64,000 nucleotides of DNA from Cornus controversa (taxonomy: Eukaryota > Streptophyta > Magnoliopsida > Cornales > Cornaceae). The DNA is taken from NCBI GenBank assembly GCA_026545225.1, contig CM048847.1:868001-932000 (forward strand). Reading direction: 5' to 3'. Position numbers and translations under genes: made by a program. The notes under the pieces were generated by a model. That model saw only the letters and a list, made by a program, of their open reading frames with translations, did not search any database and was not told the origin of the DNA. Shown here piece after piece: positions 34,556 to 49,000 of this stretch; position 1 is the stretch's first letter; every line of letters starts with the position of its first letter.

Positions 34556-37211
34556 TCAATCCGATCTTCATCACAACCGTATGGTGCTTTGTTCCAAGTT
34601 CGACCGTTTGGACATCTAAAGGAAACAATTAGCAAGCTACCAACCATTTTAAACTTGTTTCATTTGAGTTGTTTTGATTCGAAAACTGCATTCCAAGAGA
34701 AGTCGTACCATAATACTAATCGTACGCTGCTTTTTTCTAAATGAAACCATCAAAGCGTCCCAAAGAAACGACGAGCATGTCGATCCGATCTTCATCAATG
34801 TTTGTTTGAGGTGTTCTGAGTCGAAAAGAACAATTGCTTGCAATAATCAGGCATGACGACAACCGTATGGCGCTTTGTGCTAGAATTGACCATTTGGATG
34901 TCCAGAAGAATAGAGAATGACTACAACGGTTTCGAACTTGTTTCATTTGACTTGTCCTGATTCGAAAAGTCCCAATCCACGTGAAATCGTGCCATACCTA
35001 GAATTATACGTTGCTTTATGCCAAATTCAACCGTCAGGATGTCCTAAATCGAAAAGAGTAATTCCATGCTACACCCATGAATGATCACAACCGTATGGTG
35101 CTCTATGCCAACTTCAACCATCTGGACAAGTAAAAGAAACAATTCCCAAGCTGTCGATGATTTTAAACAAGTTTAGTTTGAGTTGTTTTGATTCAAAAAC
35201 CCATTCCTTGAGAAGTCGTGCCATAATCGGAATCGTAAGTTTCTTTTTTCCAAATTAGACCATCAAAGCATCCAAAAGAAGTGACGAACATGTCAATCCG
35301 ATCTTCATCACAACCGTATGGTGCTTTGTTCCAAGTTCGACCGTTTGGACATCTAAAGGAAACAATTAGCAAGCTACCAACCATTTTAAACTTGTTTCAT
35401 TTGAGTTGTTTTGATTCGAAAACTGCATTCCAAGAGAAGTCGTACCATAATACTAATCGTACGCTGCTTTTTTCTAAATGAAACCAGCAAAGCGTCCCAA
35501 AGAAACGACGAGCATGTCGATCCGATCTTCATCAATGTTTGTTTGAGTTGTTCTGAGTCGAAAAGAACAATTGCTTGCAATAATCAGGCATGACGACAAC
35601 CGTAAGGCGCTTTGTGCTAGAATTGACCATCTGGATGTCCAGAAGAATAGAGAATGACAACAACGGTTTCGAACTTGTTTCGTTTGACTTGTCCTAATTC
35701 GAAAAGTCCCAATCCACGTGAAATCGTGCCATACCTAGAATTATACGTTGCTTTATGCCAAATTCAACCGTCAGGATGTCCTGAATCGAAAAGAGTAATT
35801 CCATGCTGCACCCATGAATGATCACAACCGTATGGTGCTCTATGCCAACTTCAACCATCTGGACAAGTAAAAGAAACAATTCCCAAGCTATTGATGATTT
35901 TAAACAAGTTTAGTTTGAGTTGTTCTGATTCAAAAACCCATTCCTTGAGAAGTCGTGCCATAATCAGAATCGTAAGTTTATTTTTTCCAAATTAGACCAT
36001 CAAAGCATCCAAAAGAAGTGACGAACATATCAATCCGATCTTCATCACAACCGTATGGTGCTTTGTTCCAAGTTCGACCGTTTGGACATCTAAAGGAAAC
36101 AATTAGCAAGCTACCAACCATTTTAAACTTGTTTCATTTGATTCGAAAAGTCCCAATCCACGTGAAGTCGTGCCATACCTAGAATTATACGTTGCTTTAT
36201 GCCAAATTCAACCGTCAGGATGTCCTGAATCGAAAAGAGTAATTCCATGCTGCACCCATGAATGATCACAACCGTATGGTGCTCTATGCCAACTTCAACC
36301 ATCTGGACAAGTAAAAGAAACAATTCCCAAGCTATCGATGATTTTAAACAAGTTTAGTTTGAGTTGTTTTGATTCAAAAACCCATTCCTTGAGAAGTCGT
36401 GCCATAATCGGAATCGTAAGTTTCTTTTTTCCAAATTAGACCATCAAAGCATCCAAAAGAAGTGACGAACATGTCAATCCGATCTTCATCACAACCGTAT
36501 GGTGCTTTGTTCCAAGTTCGACCGTTTGGACATCTAAAGGAAACAATTAGCAAGCTACCAACCATTTTAAACTTGTTTCATTTGAGTTGTTTTGATTCGA
36601 AAACTGCATTCCAAGAGAAGTCGTACCATAATACTAATCGTACGCTGCTTTTTTCTTAAATGAAACCATCAAAGCGTCCCAAAGAAACGACGAGCATGTC
36701 GATCCGATCTTCATCAATGTTTGTTTGAGTTGTTCTGAGTCGAAAAGAACAATTGCTTGCAATAATCAGGCATGACGACAACCGTATGGCGCTTTGTGCT
36801 AGAATTGACCATCTGGATGTCCAGAAGAATAGAGAATGACAACAACGGTTTCGAACTTGTTTCGTTTGACTTGTCCTAATTCGAAAAGTCCCAATCCACG
36901 TGAAATCGTGCCATACCTAGAATTATACGTTGCTTTATGCCAAATTCAACCGTCAGGATGTCCTGAATCGAAAAGAGTAATTCCATGCTGCACCCATGAA
37001 TGATCACAACCGTATGGTGCTCTATGCCAACTTCAACCATCTGGACAAGTAAAAGAAACAATTCCCAAGCTATCGATGATTTTAAACAAGTTTAGTTTGA
37101 GTTGTTCTGATTCAAAAACCCATTCCTTGAGAAGTCGTGCCATAATCAGAATCGTAAGTTTCTTTTTTCCAAATTAGACCATCAAAGCATCCAAAAGAAG
37201 TGACGAACATA
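34556..37211. repeat. Tandem segmental duplication, offset 2656, copy 1
   Basis: Three long units plus one short unit, repeated immediately downstream. Shared private variants: TTTGAGGTGTTCTG (34807/37463), GACTACAACGG, GAAACCAGCAAAG, CCGTAAGGCG, GCTATTGATG, AAGTTTATTTTTTCC and TTTTTTCTTAAATG (extra T). The left limit is the mismatch 34555 against 37211. Confidence 0.9.
36128..36571. repeat. Short satellite unit (444 bp), copy 9
   Basis: Standard junction, with GTGAAGTCGTGCC in place of GTGAAATCGTGCC. It is followed by a non-alpha long unit at 36572. Confidence 0.9.
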
Positions 37212-39867
37212 TCAATCCGATCTTCATCACAACCGTATGGTGCTTTGTTCCAAGTTCGACCGTTTGGACATCTAAAGGAAACAATTAGCAAGCTACCAAC
37301 CATTTTAAACTTGTTTCATTTGAGTTGTTTTGATTCGAAAACTGCATTCCAAGAGAAGTCGTACCATAATACTAATCGTACGCTGCTTTTTTCTAAATGA
37401 AACCATCAAAGCGTCCCAAAGAAACGACGAGCATGTCGATCCGATCTTCATCAATGTTTGTTTGAGGTGTTCTGAGTCGAAAAGAACAATTGCTTGCAAT
37501 AATCAGGCATGACGACAACCGTATGGCGCTTTGTGCTAGAATTGACCATTTGGATGTCCAGAAGAATAGAGAATGACTACAACGGTTTCGAACTTGTTTC
37601 ATTTGACTTGTCCTGATTCGAAAAGTCCCAATCCACGTGAAATCGTGCCATACCTAGAATTATACGTTGCTTTATGCCAAATTCAACCGTCAGGATGTCC
37701 TAAATCGAAAAGAGTAATTCCATGCTACACCCATGAATGATCACAACCGTATGGTGCTCTATGCCAACTTCAACCATCTGGACAAGTAAAAGAAACAATT
37801 CCCAAGCTGTCGATGATTTTAAACAAGTTTAGTTTGAGTTGTTTTGATTCAAAAACCCATTCCTTGAGAAGTCGTGCCATAATCGGAATCGTAAGTTTCT
37901 TTTTTCCAAATTAGACCATCAAAGCATCCAAAAGAAGTGACGAACATGTCAATCCGATCTTCATCACAACCGTATGGTGCTTTGTTCCAAGTTCGACCGT
38001 TTGGACATCTAAAGGAAACAATTAGCAAGCTACCAACCATTTTAAACTTGTTTCATTTGAGTTGTTTTGATTCGAAAACTGCATTCCAAGAGAAGTCGTA
38101 CCATAATACTAATCGTACGCTGCTTTTTTCTAAATGAAACCAGCAAAGCGTCCCAAAGAAACGACGAGCATGTCGATCCGATCTTCATCAATGTTTGTTT
38201 GAGTTGTTCTGAGTCGAAAAGAACAATTGCTTGCAATAATCAGGCATGACGACAACCGTAAGGCGCTTTGTGCTAGAATTGACCATCTGGATGTCCAGAA
38301 GAATAGAGAATGACAACAACGGTTTCGAACTTGTTTCGTTTGACTTGTCCTAATTCGAAAAGTCCCAATCCACGTGAAATCGTGCCATACCTAGAATTAT
38401 ACGTTGCTTTATGCCAAATTCAACCGTCAGGATGTCCTGAATCGAAAAGAGTAATTCCATGCTGCACCCATGAATGATCACAACCGTATGGTGCTCTATG
38501 CCAACTTCAACCATCTGGACAAGTAAAAGAAACAATTCCCAAGCTATTGATGATTTTAAACAAGTTTAGTTTGAGTTGTTCTGATTCAAAAACCCATTCC
38601 TTGAGAAGTCGTGCCATAATCAGAATCGTAAGTTTATTTTTTCCAAATTAGACCATCAAAGCATCCAAAAGAAGTGACGAACATATCAATCCGATCTTCA
38701 TCACAACCGTATGGTGCTTTGTTCCAAGTTCGACCGTTTGGACATCTAAAGGAAACAATTAGCAAGCTACCAACCATTTTAAACTTGTTTCATTTGATTC
38801 GAAAAGTCCCAATCCACGTGAAGTCGTGCCATACCTAGAATTATACGTTGCTTTATGCCAAATTCAACCGTCAGGATGTCCTGAATCGAAAAGAGTAATT
38901 CCATGCTGCACCCATGAATGATCACAACCGTATGGTGCTCTATGCCAACTTCAACCATCTGGACAAGTAAAAGAAACAATTCCCAAGCTATCGATGATTT
39001 TAAACAAGTTTAGTTTGAGTTGTTTTGATTCAAAAACCCATTCCTTGAGAAGTCGTGCCATAATCGGAATCGTAAGTTTCTTTTTTCCAAATTAGACCAT
39101 CAAAGCATCCAAAAGAAGTGACGAACATGTCAATCCGATCTTCATCACAACCGTATGGTGCTTTGTTCCAAGTTCGACCGTTTGGACATCTAAAGGAAAC
39201 AATTAGCAAGCTACCAACCATTTTAAACTTGTTTCATTTGAGTTGTTTTGATTCGAAAACTGCATTCCAAGAGAAGTCGTACCATAATACTAATCGTACG
39301 CTGCTTTTTTCTTAAATGAAACCATCAAAGCGTCCCAAAGAAACGACGAGCATGTCGATCCGATCTTCATCAATGTTTGTTTGAGTTGTTCTGAGTCGAA
39401 AAGAACAATTGCTTGCAATAATCAGGCATGACGACAACCGTATGGCGCTTTGTGCTAGAATTGACCATCTGGATGTCCAGAAGAATAGAGAATGACAACA
39501 ACGGTTTCGAACTTGTTTCGTTTGACTTGTCCTAATTCGAAAAGTCCCAATCCACGTGAAATCGTGCCATACCTAGAATTATACGTTGCTTTATGCCAAA
39601 TTCAACCGTCAGGATGTCCTGAATCGAAAAGAGTAATTCCATGCTGCACCCATGAATGATCACAACCGTATGGTGCTCTATGCCAACTTCAACCATCTGG
39701 ACAAGTAAAAGAAACAATTCCCAAGCTATCGATGATTTTAAACAAGTTTAGTTTGAGTTGTTCTGATTCAAAAACCCATTCCTTGAGAAGTCGTGCCATA
39801 ATCAGAATCGTAAGTTTCTTTTTTCCAAATTAGACCATCAAAGCATCCAAAAGAAGTGACGAACATA
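37212..39867. repeat. Tandem segmental duplication, offset 2656, copy 2
   Basis: Second copy of the block at 34556, with all listed variants. Identity extends to 40018, where GTCGTGCC replaces GTCGTACC. Confidence 0.9.
38784..39227. repeat. Short satellite unit (444 bp), copy 10
   Basis: Duplicate of copy 9 in the 2656-bp duplication, with the same GTGAAGTCGTGCC. It is again followed by a non-alpha unit. Confidence 0.9.
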
Positions 39868-41438
39868 TCAATCCGATCTTCATCACAACCGTATGGTGCT
39901 TTGTTCCAAGTTCGACCGTTTGGACATCTAAAGGAAACAATTAGCAAGCTACCAACCATTTTAAACTTGTTTCATTTGAGTTGTTTTGATTCGAAAACTG
40001 CATTCCAAGAGAAGTCGTGCCATAATACTAATCGTACGCTGCTTTTTTCTAAATGAAACCATCAAAGCGTCCCAAAGAAACGACGAGCATGTCGATCCGA
40101 TCTTTATCCATGTTTGTTTGAGTTGTTCTGAGTCGAAAAGAACAATTGCTTGCAATAATCAGGCATGACGACAACCGTCTGGCGCTTTGTGCTAGAATTG
40201 ACCATCTGGATGTTCAGAAAAATAGAGAATGACAACAACGGTTTCGAACTTGTTTCGTTTGACTTGTCCTGATTTGGAAAGTTTAATCCACGTGAAATCA
40301 TGCCACACTTAGAATTATACATTGCTTTACGCCAAATTCAACCATCAGGACGTCCTGAATCAAAAATAGTAATTCCTTGCTGCACTCATGAATGATCACA
40401 ACCGTATGGTGCTCTATGCCAACTTCAACCATCTGGAAAAGTAAAAGAAACAATTCCCAAGCTATCGAGGATTTTAAACAAGTTTAGTTTGAGTTGTTCT
40501 GATTCAATAACCCATTCCTTGAGAAGTCGTGCCATAATCAGAATCGTAAGTTTCTTTTTTCCAAATTAGACCATCAAAGCATCCAAAAGAAGTGACGAAC
40601 ATGTCAATCCGATCTTCATCACAACCGTATGGTGCTTTGTTCCAAGTTCGACCGTTTGGACATCTAAAGGAAACAATTAGCAAGCTACCAACCATTTTAA
40701 ACTTGTTTCATTTGAGTTGTTTTGATTCGAAAACTGCATTCCAAGAGAAGTCGTACCATAATACTAATCGTACGCTGCTTTTTTCTAAATGAAACCATCA
40801 AAGCGTCCCAAAGAAACGACGAGCATGTCGATCCGATCTTCATCAATGTTTGTTTGAGTTGTTCTGAGTCGAAAAGAACAATTGCTTGCAATAATCAGGC
40901 ATGACGACAACCGTATGGCGTTTTGTGCTAGAATTGACCATCTGGATGTCCAGAAGAATAGAGAATGACAACAACGGTTTCGAACTTGTTTCGTTTGACT
41001 TGTCCTAATTCGAAAAGTCCCAATCCACGTGAAATCGTGCCATACCTAGAATTATACGTTGCTTTATGCCAAATTCAACCGTCAGGATGTCCTGAATCGA
41101 AAAGAGTAATTCCATGCTGCACCCATGAATGATCACAACCGTATGGTGCTCTATGCCAACTTCAACCATCTGGACAAGTAAAAGAAACAATTCCCAAGCT
41201 ATCGATGATTTTAAACAAGTTTAGTTTGAGTTGTTCTGATTCAAAAACCCATTCCTTGAGAAGTCGTGCCATAATCAGAATCGTAAGTTTCTTTTTTCCA
41301 AATTAGACCATCAAAGCATCCAAAAGAAGTGACGAACATATCAATCCGATCTTCATCACAACCGTATGGTGCTTTGTTCCAAGTTCGACCGTTTGGACAT
41401 CTAAAGGAAACAATTAGCAAGCTACCAACCATTTTAAA

Positions 41439-41882
41439 CTTGTTCCATTTGATTCGAAAAGTCCCAATCCACGTGAAATCGTGCCATACCTAGAATTATA
41501 CGTTGCTTTATGCCAAATTCAACCGTCAGGATGTCCTGAATCGAAAAGAGTAATTCCATGCTGCACCCATGAATGATCACAACCGTATGGTGCTCTATAC
41601 CAACTTCAACCATCTGGACAAGTAAAAGAAACAATTCCCAAGCTATCGATGATTTTAAACAAGTTTAGTTTGAGTTATTTTGATTCAAAAACCCATTCCT
41701 TGAGAAGTCGTGCCATAATCGGAATCGTAAGTTTCTTTTTTCCAAATTAGACCATCAAAGCATCCAAAAGAAGTGACGAACATATCAATCCGATCTTCAT
41801 CACAACCGTATGGTGCTTTGTTCCAAGTTCGACCGTTTGGACATCTAAAGGAAACAATTAGCAAGCTACCAACCATTTTAAA
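41439..41882. repeat. Short satellite unit (444 bp), copy 11
   Basis: Standard junction with private changes CTTGTTCCATTTG and CTCTATACCAAC. It opens a regular 4126-bp cassette (41883-46008). Confidence 0.9.
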
Positions 41883-44800
41883 CTTGTTTCATTTGAGTTG
41901 TTTTGATTCGAAAACTGCATTCCAAGAGAAGTCGTGCCATAATACTAATCGTACGCTGCTTTTTTCTAAATGAAACCATCAAAGCGTCCCAAAGAAACGA
42001 CGAGCATGTCGATCCGATCTTTATCCATATTTGTTTGAGTTGTTCTGAGTCGAAAAGAACAATTGCTTGCAATAATCAGGCATGACGACAACCGTCTGGC
42101 GCTTTGTGCTAGAATTGACCATCTGGATGTTCAGAAAAATAGAGAATGACAACAACGGTTTCGAACTTGTTTCGTTTGACTTGTCCTGATTTGGAAAGTT
42201 TAATCCACGTGAAATCATGCCACACTTAGAATTATACATTGCTTTACGCCAAATTCAACCATCAGGACGTCCTGAATCAAAAATAGTAATTCCTTGCTGC
42301 ACTCATGAATGATCACAACCGTATGGTGCTCTATGCCAACTTCAACCATCTGGAAAAGTAAAAGAAACAATTCCCAAGCTATCGAGGATTTTAAACAAGT
42401 TTAGTTTGAGTTGTTCTGATTCAATAACCCATTCCTTGAGAAGTCGTGCCATAATCAGAATCGTAAGTTTCTTTTTTCCAAATTAGACCATCAAAGCATC
42501 CAAAAGAAGTGACGAACATGTCAATCCGATCTTCATCACAACCGTATGGTGCTTTGTTCCAAGTTCGACCATTTGGACATCTAAAGGAAACAATTAGCAA
42601 GCTACCAACCATTTTAAACTTGTTTCATTTGAGTTGTTTTGATTCGAAAACCGCATTCCAAGAGAAGTCGTGCCATAATACTAATCGTACGCTGCTTTTT
42701 TCTAAATGAAACCATCAAAGCGTCCCAAAGAAACGACGAGCATGTCAATCCGATCTTCATCCGTGTTTGTTTGAGTTGTTCTGAGTCGAAAGAACAATTG
42801 CTTGCAATAATCAGGCATGACGACAACCGTATGGCGCTTTGTGCTAGAATTGACCATCTGGATGTCCAGAAGAATAGAGAATGACAAGAACGGTTTCGAA
42901 CTTGTTTCGTTTGACTTGTCCTGATTCGAAAAGTCCCAATCCACGTGAAATCGTGCCATACCTAGAATTATACGTTGCTTTATGCCAAATTCAACCGTCA
43001 GGATGTCCTGAATCGAAAAGAGTAATTCCATGCTGCACCCATGAATGATCACAACCGTATGGTGCTCTATGCCAACTTCAACCATCTGGACAAGTAAAAG
43101 AAACAATTCCCAAGCTATCGATGATTTTAAACAAGTTTAGTTTGAGTTGTTCTGATTCAAAAACCCATTCCTTGAGCAGTCGTGCCATAATCAGAATCGT
43201 AAGTTTCTTTTTTCCAAATTAGACCATCAAAGCATCCAAAAGAAGTGACGAACATGTCAATCCGATCTTCATCACAACCGTATGGTGCTTTGTTCCAAGT
43301 TCGACCGTTTGGACATCTAAAGGAAACAATTAGCAAGCTACCAACCATTTTAAACTTGTTTCATTTGAGTTGTTTTGATTCAAAAACTGCATTCCAAGAG
43401 AAGTCGTGCCATAATACTAATCGTACGTTGCTTTTTTATAAATGAAACCATCAAAGCGTCCCAAAGAAACGACGAGCATGTTGATCCGATCTTCATCCAT
43501 GTTTGTTTGAGTTGTTCTGAGTTGAAAGAACAATTGCTTGCAATAATCAGGCATGACGACAACCGTATGGCGCTTTGTGCTAGAATTGACCATCTGGATG
43601 TCCAGAAGAATAGAGAATGACAACAACGGTTTCGAACTTGTTTCGTTTGACTTGTCCTGATTCGAAAAGTCCCAATCCACGTGAAATCGTGCCATACCTA
43701 GAATTATACGTTGCTTTATGCCAAATTCAACCGTCAGGATGTCCTAAATCGAAAAGAGTAATTCCATGCTACACCCATGAATGATCACAACCGTATGGTG
43801 CTCTATGCCAACTTCAACCATCTGGACAAGTAAAAGAAACAATTCCCAAGCTATCGATGATTTTAAACAAGTTTAGTTTGAGTTGTTTTGATTCAAAAAC
43901 CCATTCCTTGAGAAGTCGTGCCATAATCGGAATCGTAAGTTTCTTTTTTCCAAATTAGACCATCAAAGCATCCAAAAGAAGTGACGAACATGTCAATCCG
44001 ATCTTCATCACAACCGTATGGTGCTTTGTTCCAAGTTCGACCGTTTGGACATCTAAAGGAAACAATTAGCAAGCTACCAACCATTTTAAACTTGTTTCAT
44101 TTGAGTTATTTTGATTCGAAAACTGCATTCCAAGAGAAGTCGTGCCACAATACTAATCGTACGCTGCTTTTTTATAAATGAAACCATCAAAGCGTCCCAA
44201 AGAAACGACGAGCATGTCGAGCCGATCTTCATCCATGTTTGTTTGAGCTGTTCTGAGTCGAAAAGAACAATTGCTTGCAATAATCAGGCATGACGACAAC
44301 CGTATGGCGCTTTGTGCTAGAATTGACCATCTGGATGTTCAGAAAAATAGAGAATGACAACAACGGTTTCGAACTTGTTTCGTTTGACTTGTCCTGATTC
44401 GAAAAGTCCCAATCCACGTGAAATCGTGCCATACCTAGAATTATACGTTGCTTTATGCCAAATTCAACCGTCAGGATGTCCTGAATCGAAAAGAGTAATT
44501 CCATGCTGCACCCATGAATGATCACAACCGTATGGTGCTCTATGCCAACTTCAACCATCTGGACAAGTAAAAGAAACAATTTCCAAGCTATCGATGATTT
44601 TAAACAAGTTTAGTTTGAGTTGTTTTGATTCAAAAACCCATTCCTTGAGAAGTCGTGCCATAATCGGAATCGTAAGTTTCTTTTTTCCAAATTAGACCAT
44701 CAAAGCATCCAAAAGAAGTGACGAACATGTCAATCCGATCTTCATCACAACCGTATGGTGCTTTGTTCCAAGTTCGACCGTTTGGACATCTAAAGGAAAC

Positions 44801-46008
44801 AATTAGCAAGCTACCAACCATTTTAAACTTGTTTCATTTGAGTTGTTTTGATTCGAAAACTGCATTCCAAGAGAAGTCGTACCATAATACTAATCGTACG
44901 CTGCTTTTTTCTAAATGAAACCATCAAAGCGTCCCAAAGAAACGACGAGCATGTCGATCCGATCTTCATCAATGTTTGTTTGAGTTGTTCTGAGTCGAAA
45001 AGAACAATTGCTTGCAATAATCAGGCATGACGACAACCGTATGGCGCTTTGTCCTAGAATTGACCATCTGGATGTCCAGAAGAATAGAGAATGACAACAA
45101 CGGTTTCGAACTTGTTTCGTTTGACTTGTCCTAATTCGAAAAGTCCCAATCCACGTGAAATCGTGACATACCTAGAATTATACGTTGCTTTATGCCAAAT
45201 TCAACCGTCAGGATGTCCTGAATCGAAAAGAGTAATTCCATGCTGCACCCATGAATGATCACAACCGTATGGTGCTCTATGCCAACTTCAACCATCTGGA
45301 CAAGTAAAAGAAACAATTCCCAAGCTATCGATGATTTTAAACAAGTTTAGTTTGAGTTGTTCTGATTCAAAAACCCATTCCTTGAGAAGTCGTGCCATAA
45401 TCAGAATCGTAAGTTTCTTTTTTCCAAATTAGACCATCAAAGCATCCAAAAGAAGTGACGAACATATCAATCCGATCTTCATCACAACCGTATGGTGCTT
45501 TGTTCCAAGTTCGACCGTTTGGACATCTAAAAGGAACAATTAGCAAGCTACCAAACATTTTAAACTTGTTTCATTTGATTCGAAAAGTCCCAATCCACGT
45601 GAAATCGTGCCATACCTAGAATTATACGTTGCTTTATGCCAAATTCAACCGTCAGGATGTCCTGAATCGAAAAGAGTAATTCCATGCTGCACCCATGAAT
45701 GATCACAACCGTATGGTGCTCTATGCCAACTTCAACCATCTGGACAAGTAAAAGAAACAATTCCCAAGCTATCGATGATTTTAAACAAGTTTAGTTTGAG
45801 TTATTTTGATTCAAAAACCCATTCCTTGAGAAGTCGTGCCATAATCGGAATCGTAAGTTTCTTTTTTCCAAATTAGACCATCAAAGCATCCAAAAGAAGT
45901 GACGAACATGTCAATCCGATCTTCATCACAACCGTATGGTGCTTTGTTCCAAGTTCGACCGTTTGGACATCTAAAGGAAACAATTAGCAAGCTACCAACC
46001 ATTTTAAA
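41883..46008. repeat. Super-repeat cassette of 4126 bp (five long units + one short)
   Basis: Units start at 41883 (alpha), 42619, 43355, 44091, 44828 and 45565 (short). The same order, subtype markers and total length recur in 46009-50134. This is the clearest example of the third level of organisation. Confidence 0.85.
45565..46008. repeat. Short satellite unit (444 bp), copy 12
   Basis: Standard junction with GAGTTATTTTG. It directly follows a long unit with the rare variant CTAAAAGGAACAATTAG and CCAAACATTTT (about 45530-45560). Confidence 0.9.
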
Positions 46009-49000
46009 CTTGTTTCATTTGAGTTGTTTTGATTCGAAAACTGCATTCCAAGAGAAGTCGTGCCATAATACTAATCGTACGCTGCTTTTTTATAAATGAA
46101 ACCATCAAAGCGTCCCAAAGAAACGACGAGCATGTCGATCCGATCTTTATCCATGTTTGTTTGAGTTGTTCTGAGTCGAAAAGAACAATTGCTTGCAATA
46201 ATCAGGCATGACGACAACCGTATGGCGCTTTGTGCTAGAATTGACCATCTGGATGTTCAGAAAAATAGAGAATGACAACAACGGTTTCGAACTTGTTTCG
46301 TTTGACTTGTCCTGATTTGGAAAGTTTAATCCACGTGAAATCATGCCACACTTAGAATTATACATTGCTTTACGCCAAATTCAACCATCAGGACGTCCTG
46401 AATCAAAAATAGTAATTCCTTGCTGCACTCATGAATGATCACAACCGTATGGTGCTCTATGCCAACTTCAACCATCTGAAAAAGTAAAAGAAACAATTCC
46501 CAAGCTATCGAGGATTTTAAACAAGTTTAGTTTGAGTTGTTCTGATTCAATAACCCATTCCTTGAGAAGTCGTGCCATAATCAGAATCGTAAGTTTCTTT
46601 TTTCCAAATTAGACCATCAAAGCATCCAAAAGAAGTGACGAACATGTCAATCCGATCTTCATCACAACCGTATGGTGCTTTGTTCCAAGTTCGACCGTTT
46701 GGACATCTAAAGGAAACAATTAGCAAGCTACCAACCATTTTAAACTTGTTTCATTTGAGTTGTTTTGATTCGAAAACCGCATTCCAAGAGAAGTCGTGCC
46801 ATAATACTAATCGTACGCTGCTTTTTTCTAAATGAAACCATCAAAGCGTCCCAAAGAAACGACGAGCATGTCAATCCGATCTTCATCCGTGTTTGTTTGA
46901 GTTGTTCTGAGTCGAAAGAACAATTGCTTGCAATAATCAGGCATGACGACAACCGTATGGCGCTTTGTGCTAGAATTGACCATCTGGATGTCCAGAAGAA
47001 TAGAGAATGACAAGAACGGTTTCGAACTTGTTTCGTTTGACTTGTCCTGATTCGAAAAGTCCCAATCCACGTGAAATCGTGCCATACCTAGAATTATACG
47101 TTGCTTTATGCCAAATTCAACCGTCAGGATGTCCTGAATCGAAAAGAGTAATTCCATGCTGCACCCATGAATGATCACAACCGTATGGTGCTCTATGCCA
47201 ACTTCAACCATTTGGACAAGTAAAAGAAACAATTCCCAAGCTATCGATGATTTTAAACAAGTTTAGTTTGAGTTGTTCTGATTCAAAAACCCATTGCTTG
47301 AGCAGTCGTGCCATAATCAGAATCTTAAGTTTCTTTTTTCCAAATTAGACCATCAAAGCATCCAAAAGAAGTGACGAACATGTCAATCCGATCTTCATCA
47401 CAACCGTATGGTGCTTTGTTCCAAGTTCGACCGTTTGGACATCTAAAGGAAACAATTAGCAAGCTACCAACCATTTTAAACTTGTTTCATTTGAGTTGTT
47501 TTGATTCGAAAACTGCATTCCAAGAGAAGTCGTGCCATAATACTAATCGTACGCTGCTTTTTTATAAATGAAACCATCAAAGCGTCCCAAAGAAACGACG
47601 AGCATGTTGATCCGATCTTCATCCATGTTTGTTTGAGTTGTTCTGAGTCGAAAGAACAATTGCTTGCAATAATCTGGCATGACGACAACCGTATGGCACT
47701 TTGTGCTAGAATTGACCATCTGGATGTCCAGAAGAGTAGAGAATGACAACAACGGTTTCGAACTTATTTCGTTTGACTTGTCCTGATTCGAAAAGTCCCA
47801 ATCCACGTGAAATCGTGCCATACCTAGAATTATACGTTGCTTTATGCCAAATTCAACCGTCAGGATGTCCTAAATCGAAAAGAGTAATTCCATGTTACAC
47901 CCATGAATGATCACAACCGTATGGTGCTCTATGCCAACTTCAACCATCTGGACAAGTAAAAGAAACAATTCCCAAGCTATCGATGATTTTAAACAAGTTT
48001 AGTTTGAGTTGTTTTGAGTCAAAAACCCATTCCTTGAGAATGCGTGCCATAATCGGAATCGTAAGTTTCTTTTTTCCAAATTAGACCATCAAAGCATCCA
48101 AAAGAAGTGACGAACATGTCAATCCGATCTTCATCACAACCGTATGGTGCTTTGTTCCAAGTTCGACCGTTTGGACATCTAAAGGAAACAATTAGCAAGC
48201 TACCAACCATTTTAAACTTGTTTCATTTGAGTTATTTTGATTCGAAAACTGCATTCCAAGAGAAGTCGTGCCACAATACTAATCGTACGCTACTTTTTTA
48301 TAAATGAAACCATCAAAGCGTCCCAAAGAAACGACGAGCATGTCGAGCCGATCTTCATCCATGTTTGTTTGAGCTGTTCTGAGTCGAAAAGAACAATTGC
48401 TTGCAATAATCAGGCATGACGACAACCGTATGGCGCTTTGTGCTAGAATTGACCATCTGGATGTCCAGAAGAATAGAGAATGACAAGAACGGTTTCGAAC
48501 TTGTTTCGTTTGACTTGTCCTGATTCGAAAAGTCCCAATCCACGTGAAATCGTGCCATACCTAGAATTATACGTTGCTTTATGCCAAATTCAACCGTCAG
48601 GATGTCCTGAATCGAAAAGAGTAATTCCATGCTGCACCCATGAATGATCACAACCGTATGGTGCTCTATGCCAACTTCAACCATCTGGACAAGTAAAAGA
48701 AACAATTTCCAAGCTATCGATGATTTTAAACAAGTTTAGTTTGAGTTGTTTTGATTCAAAAACCCATTCCTTGAGAAGTCGTGCCATAATCAGAATCGTA
48801 AGTTTCTTTTTTCCAAATTAGACCATCAAAGCATCCAAAAGAAGTGACGAACATGTCAATCCGATCTTCATCACAACCGTATGGTGCTTTGTTCCAAGTT
48901 CGACCGTTTGGACATCTAAAGGAAACAATTAGCAAGCTACCAACCATTTTAAACTTGTTTCATTTGAGTTGTTTTGATTCGAAAACTGCATTCCAAGAGA

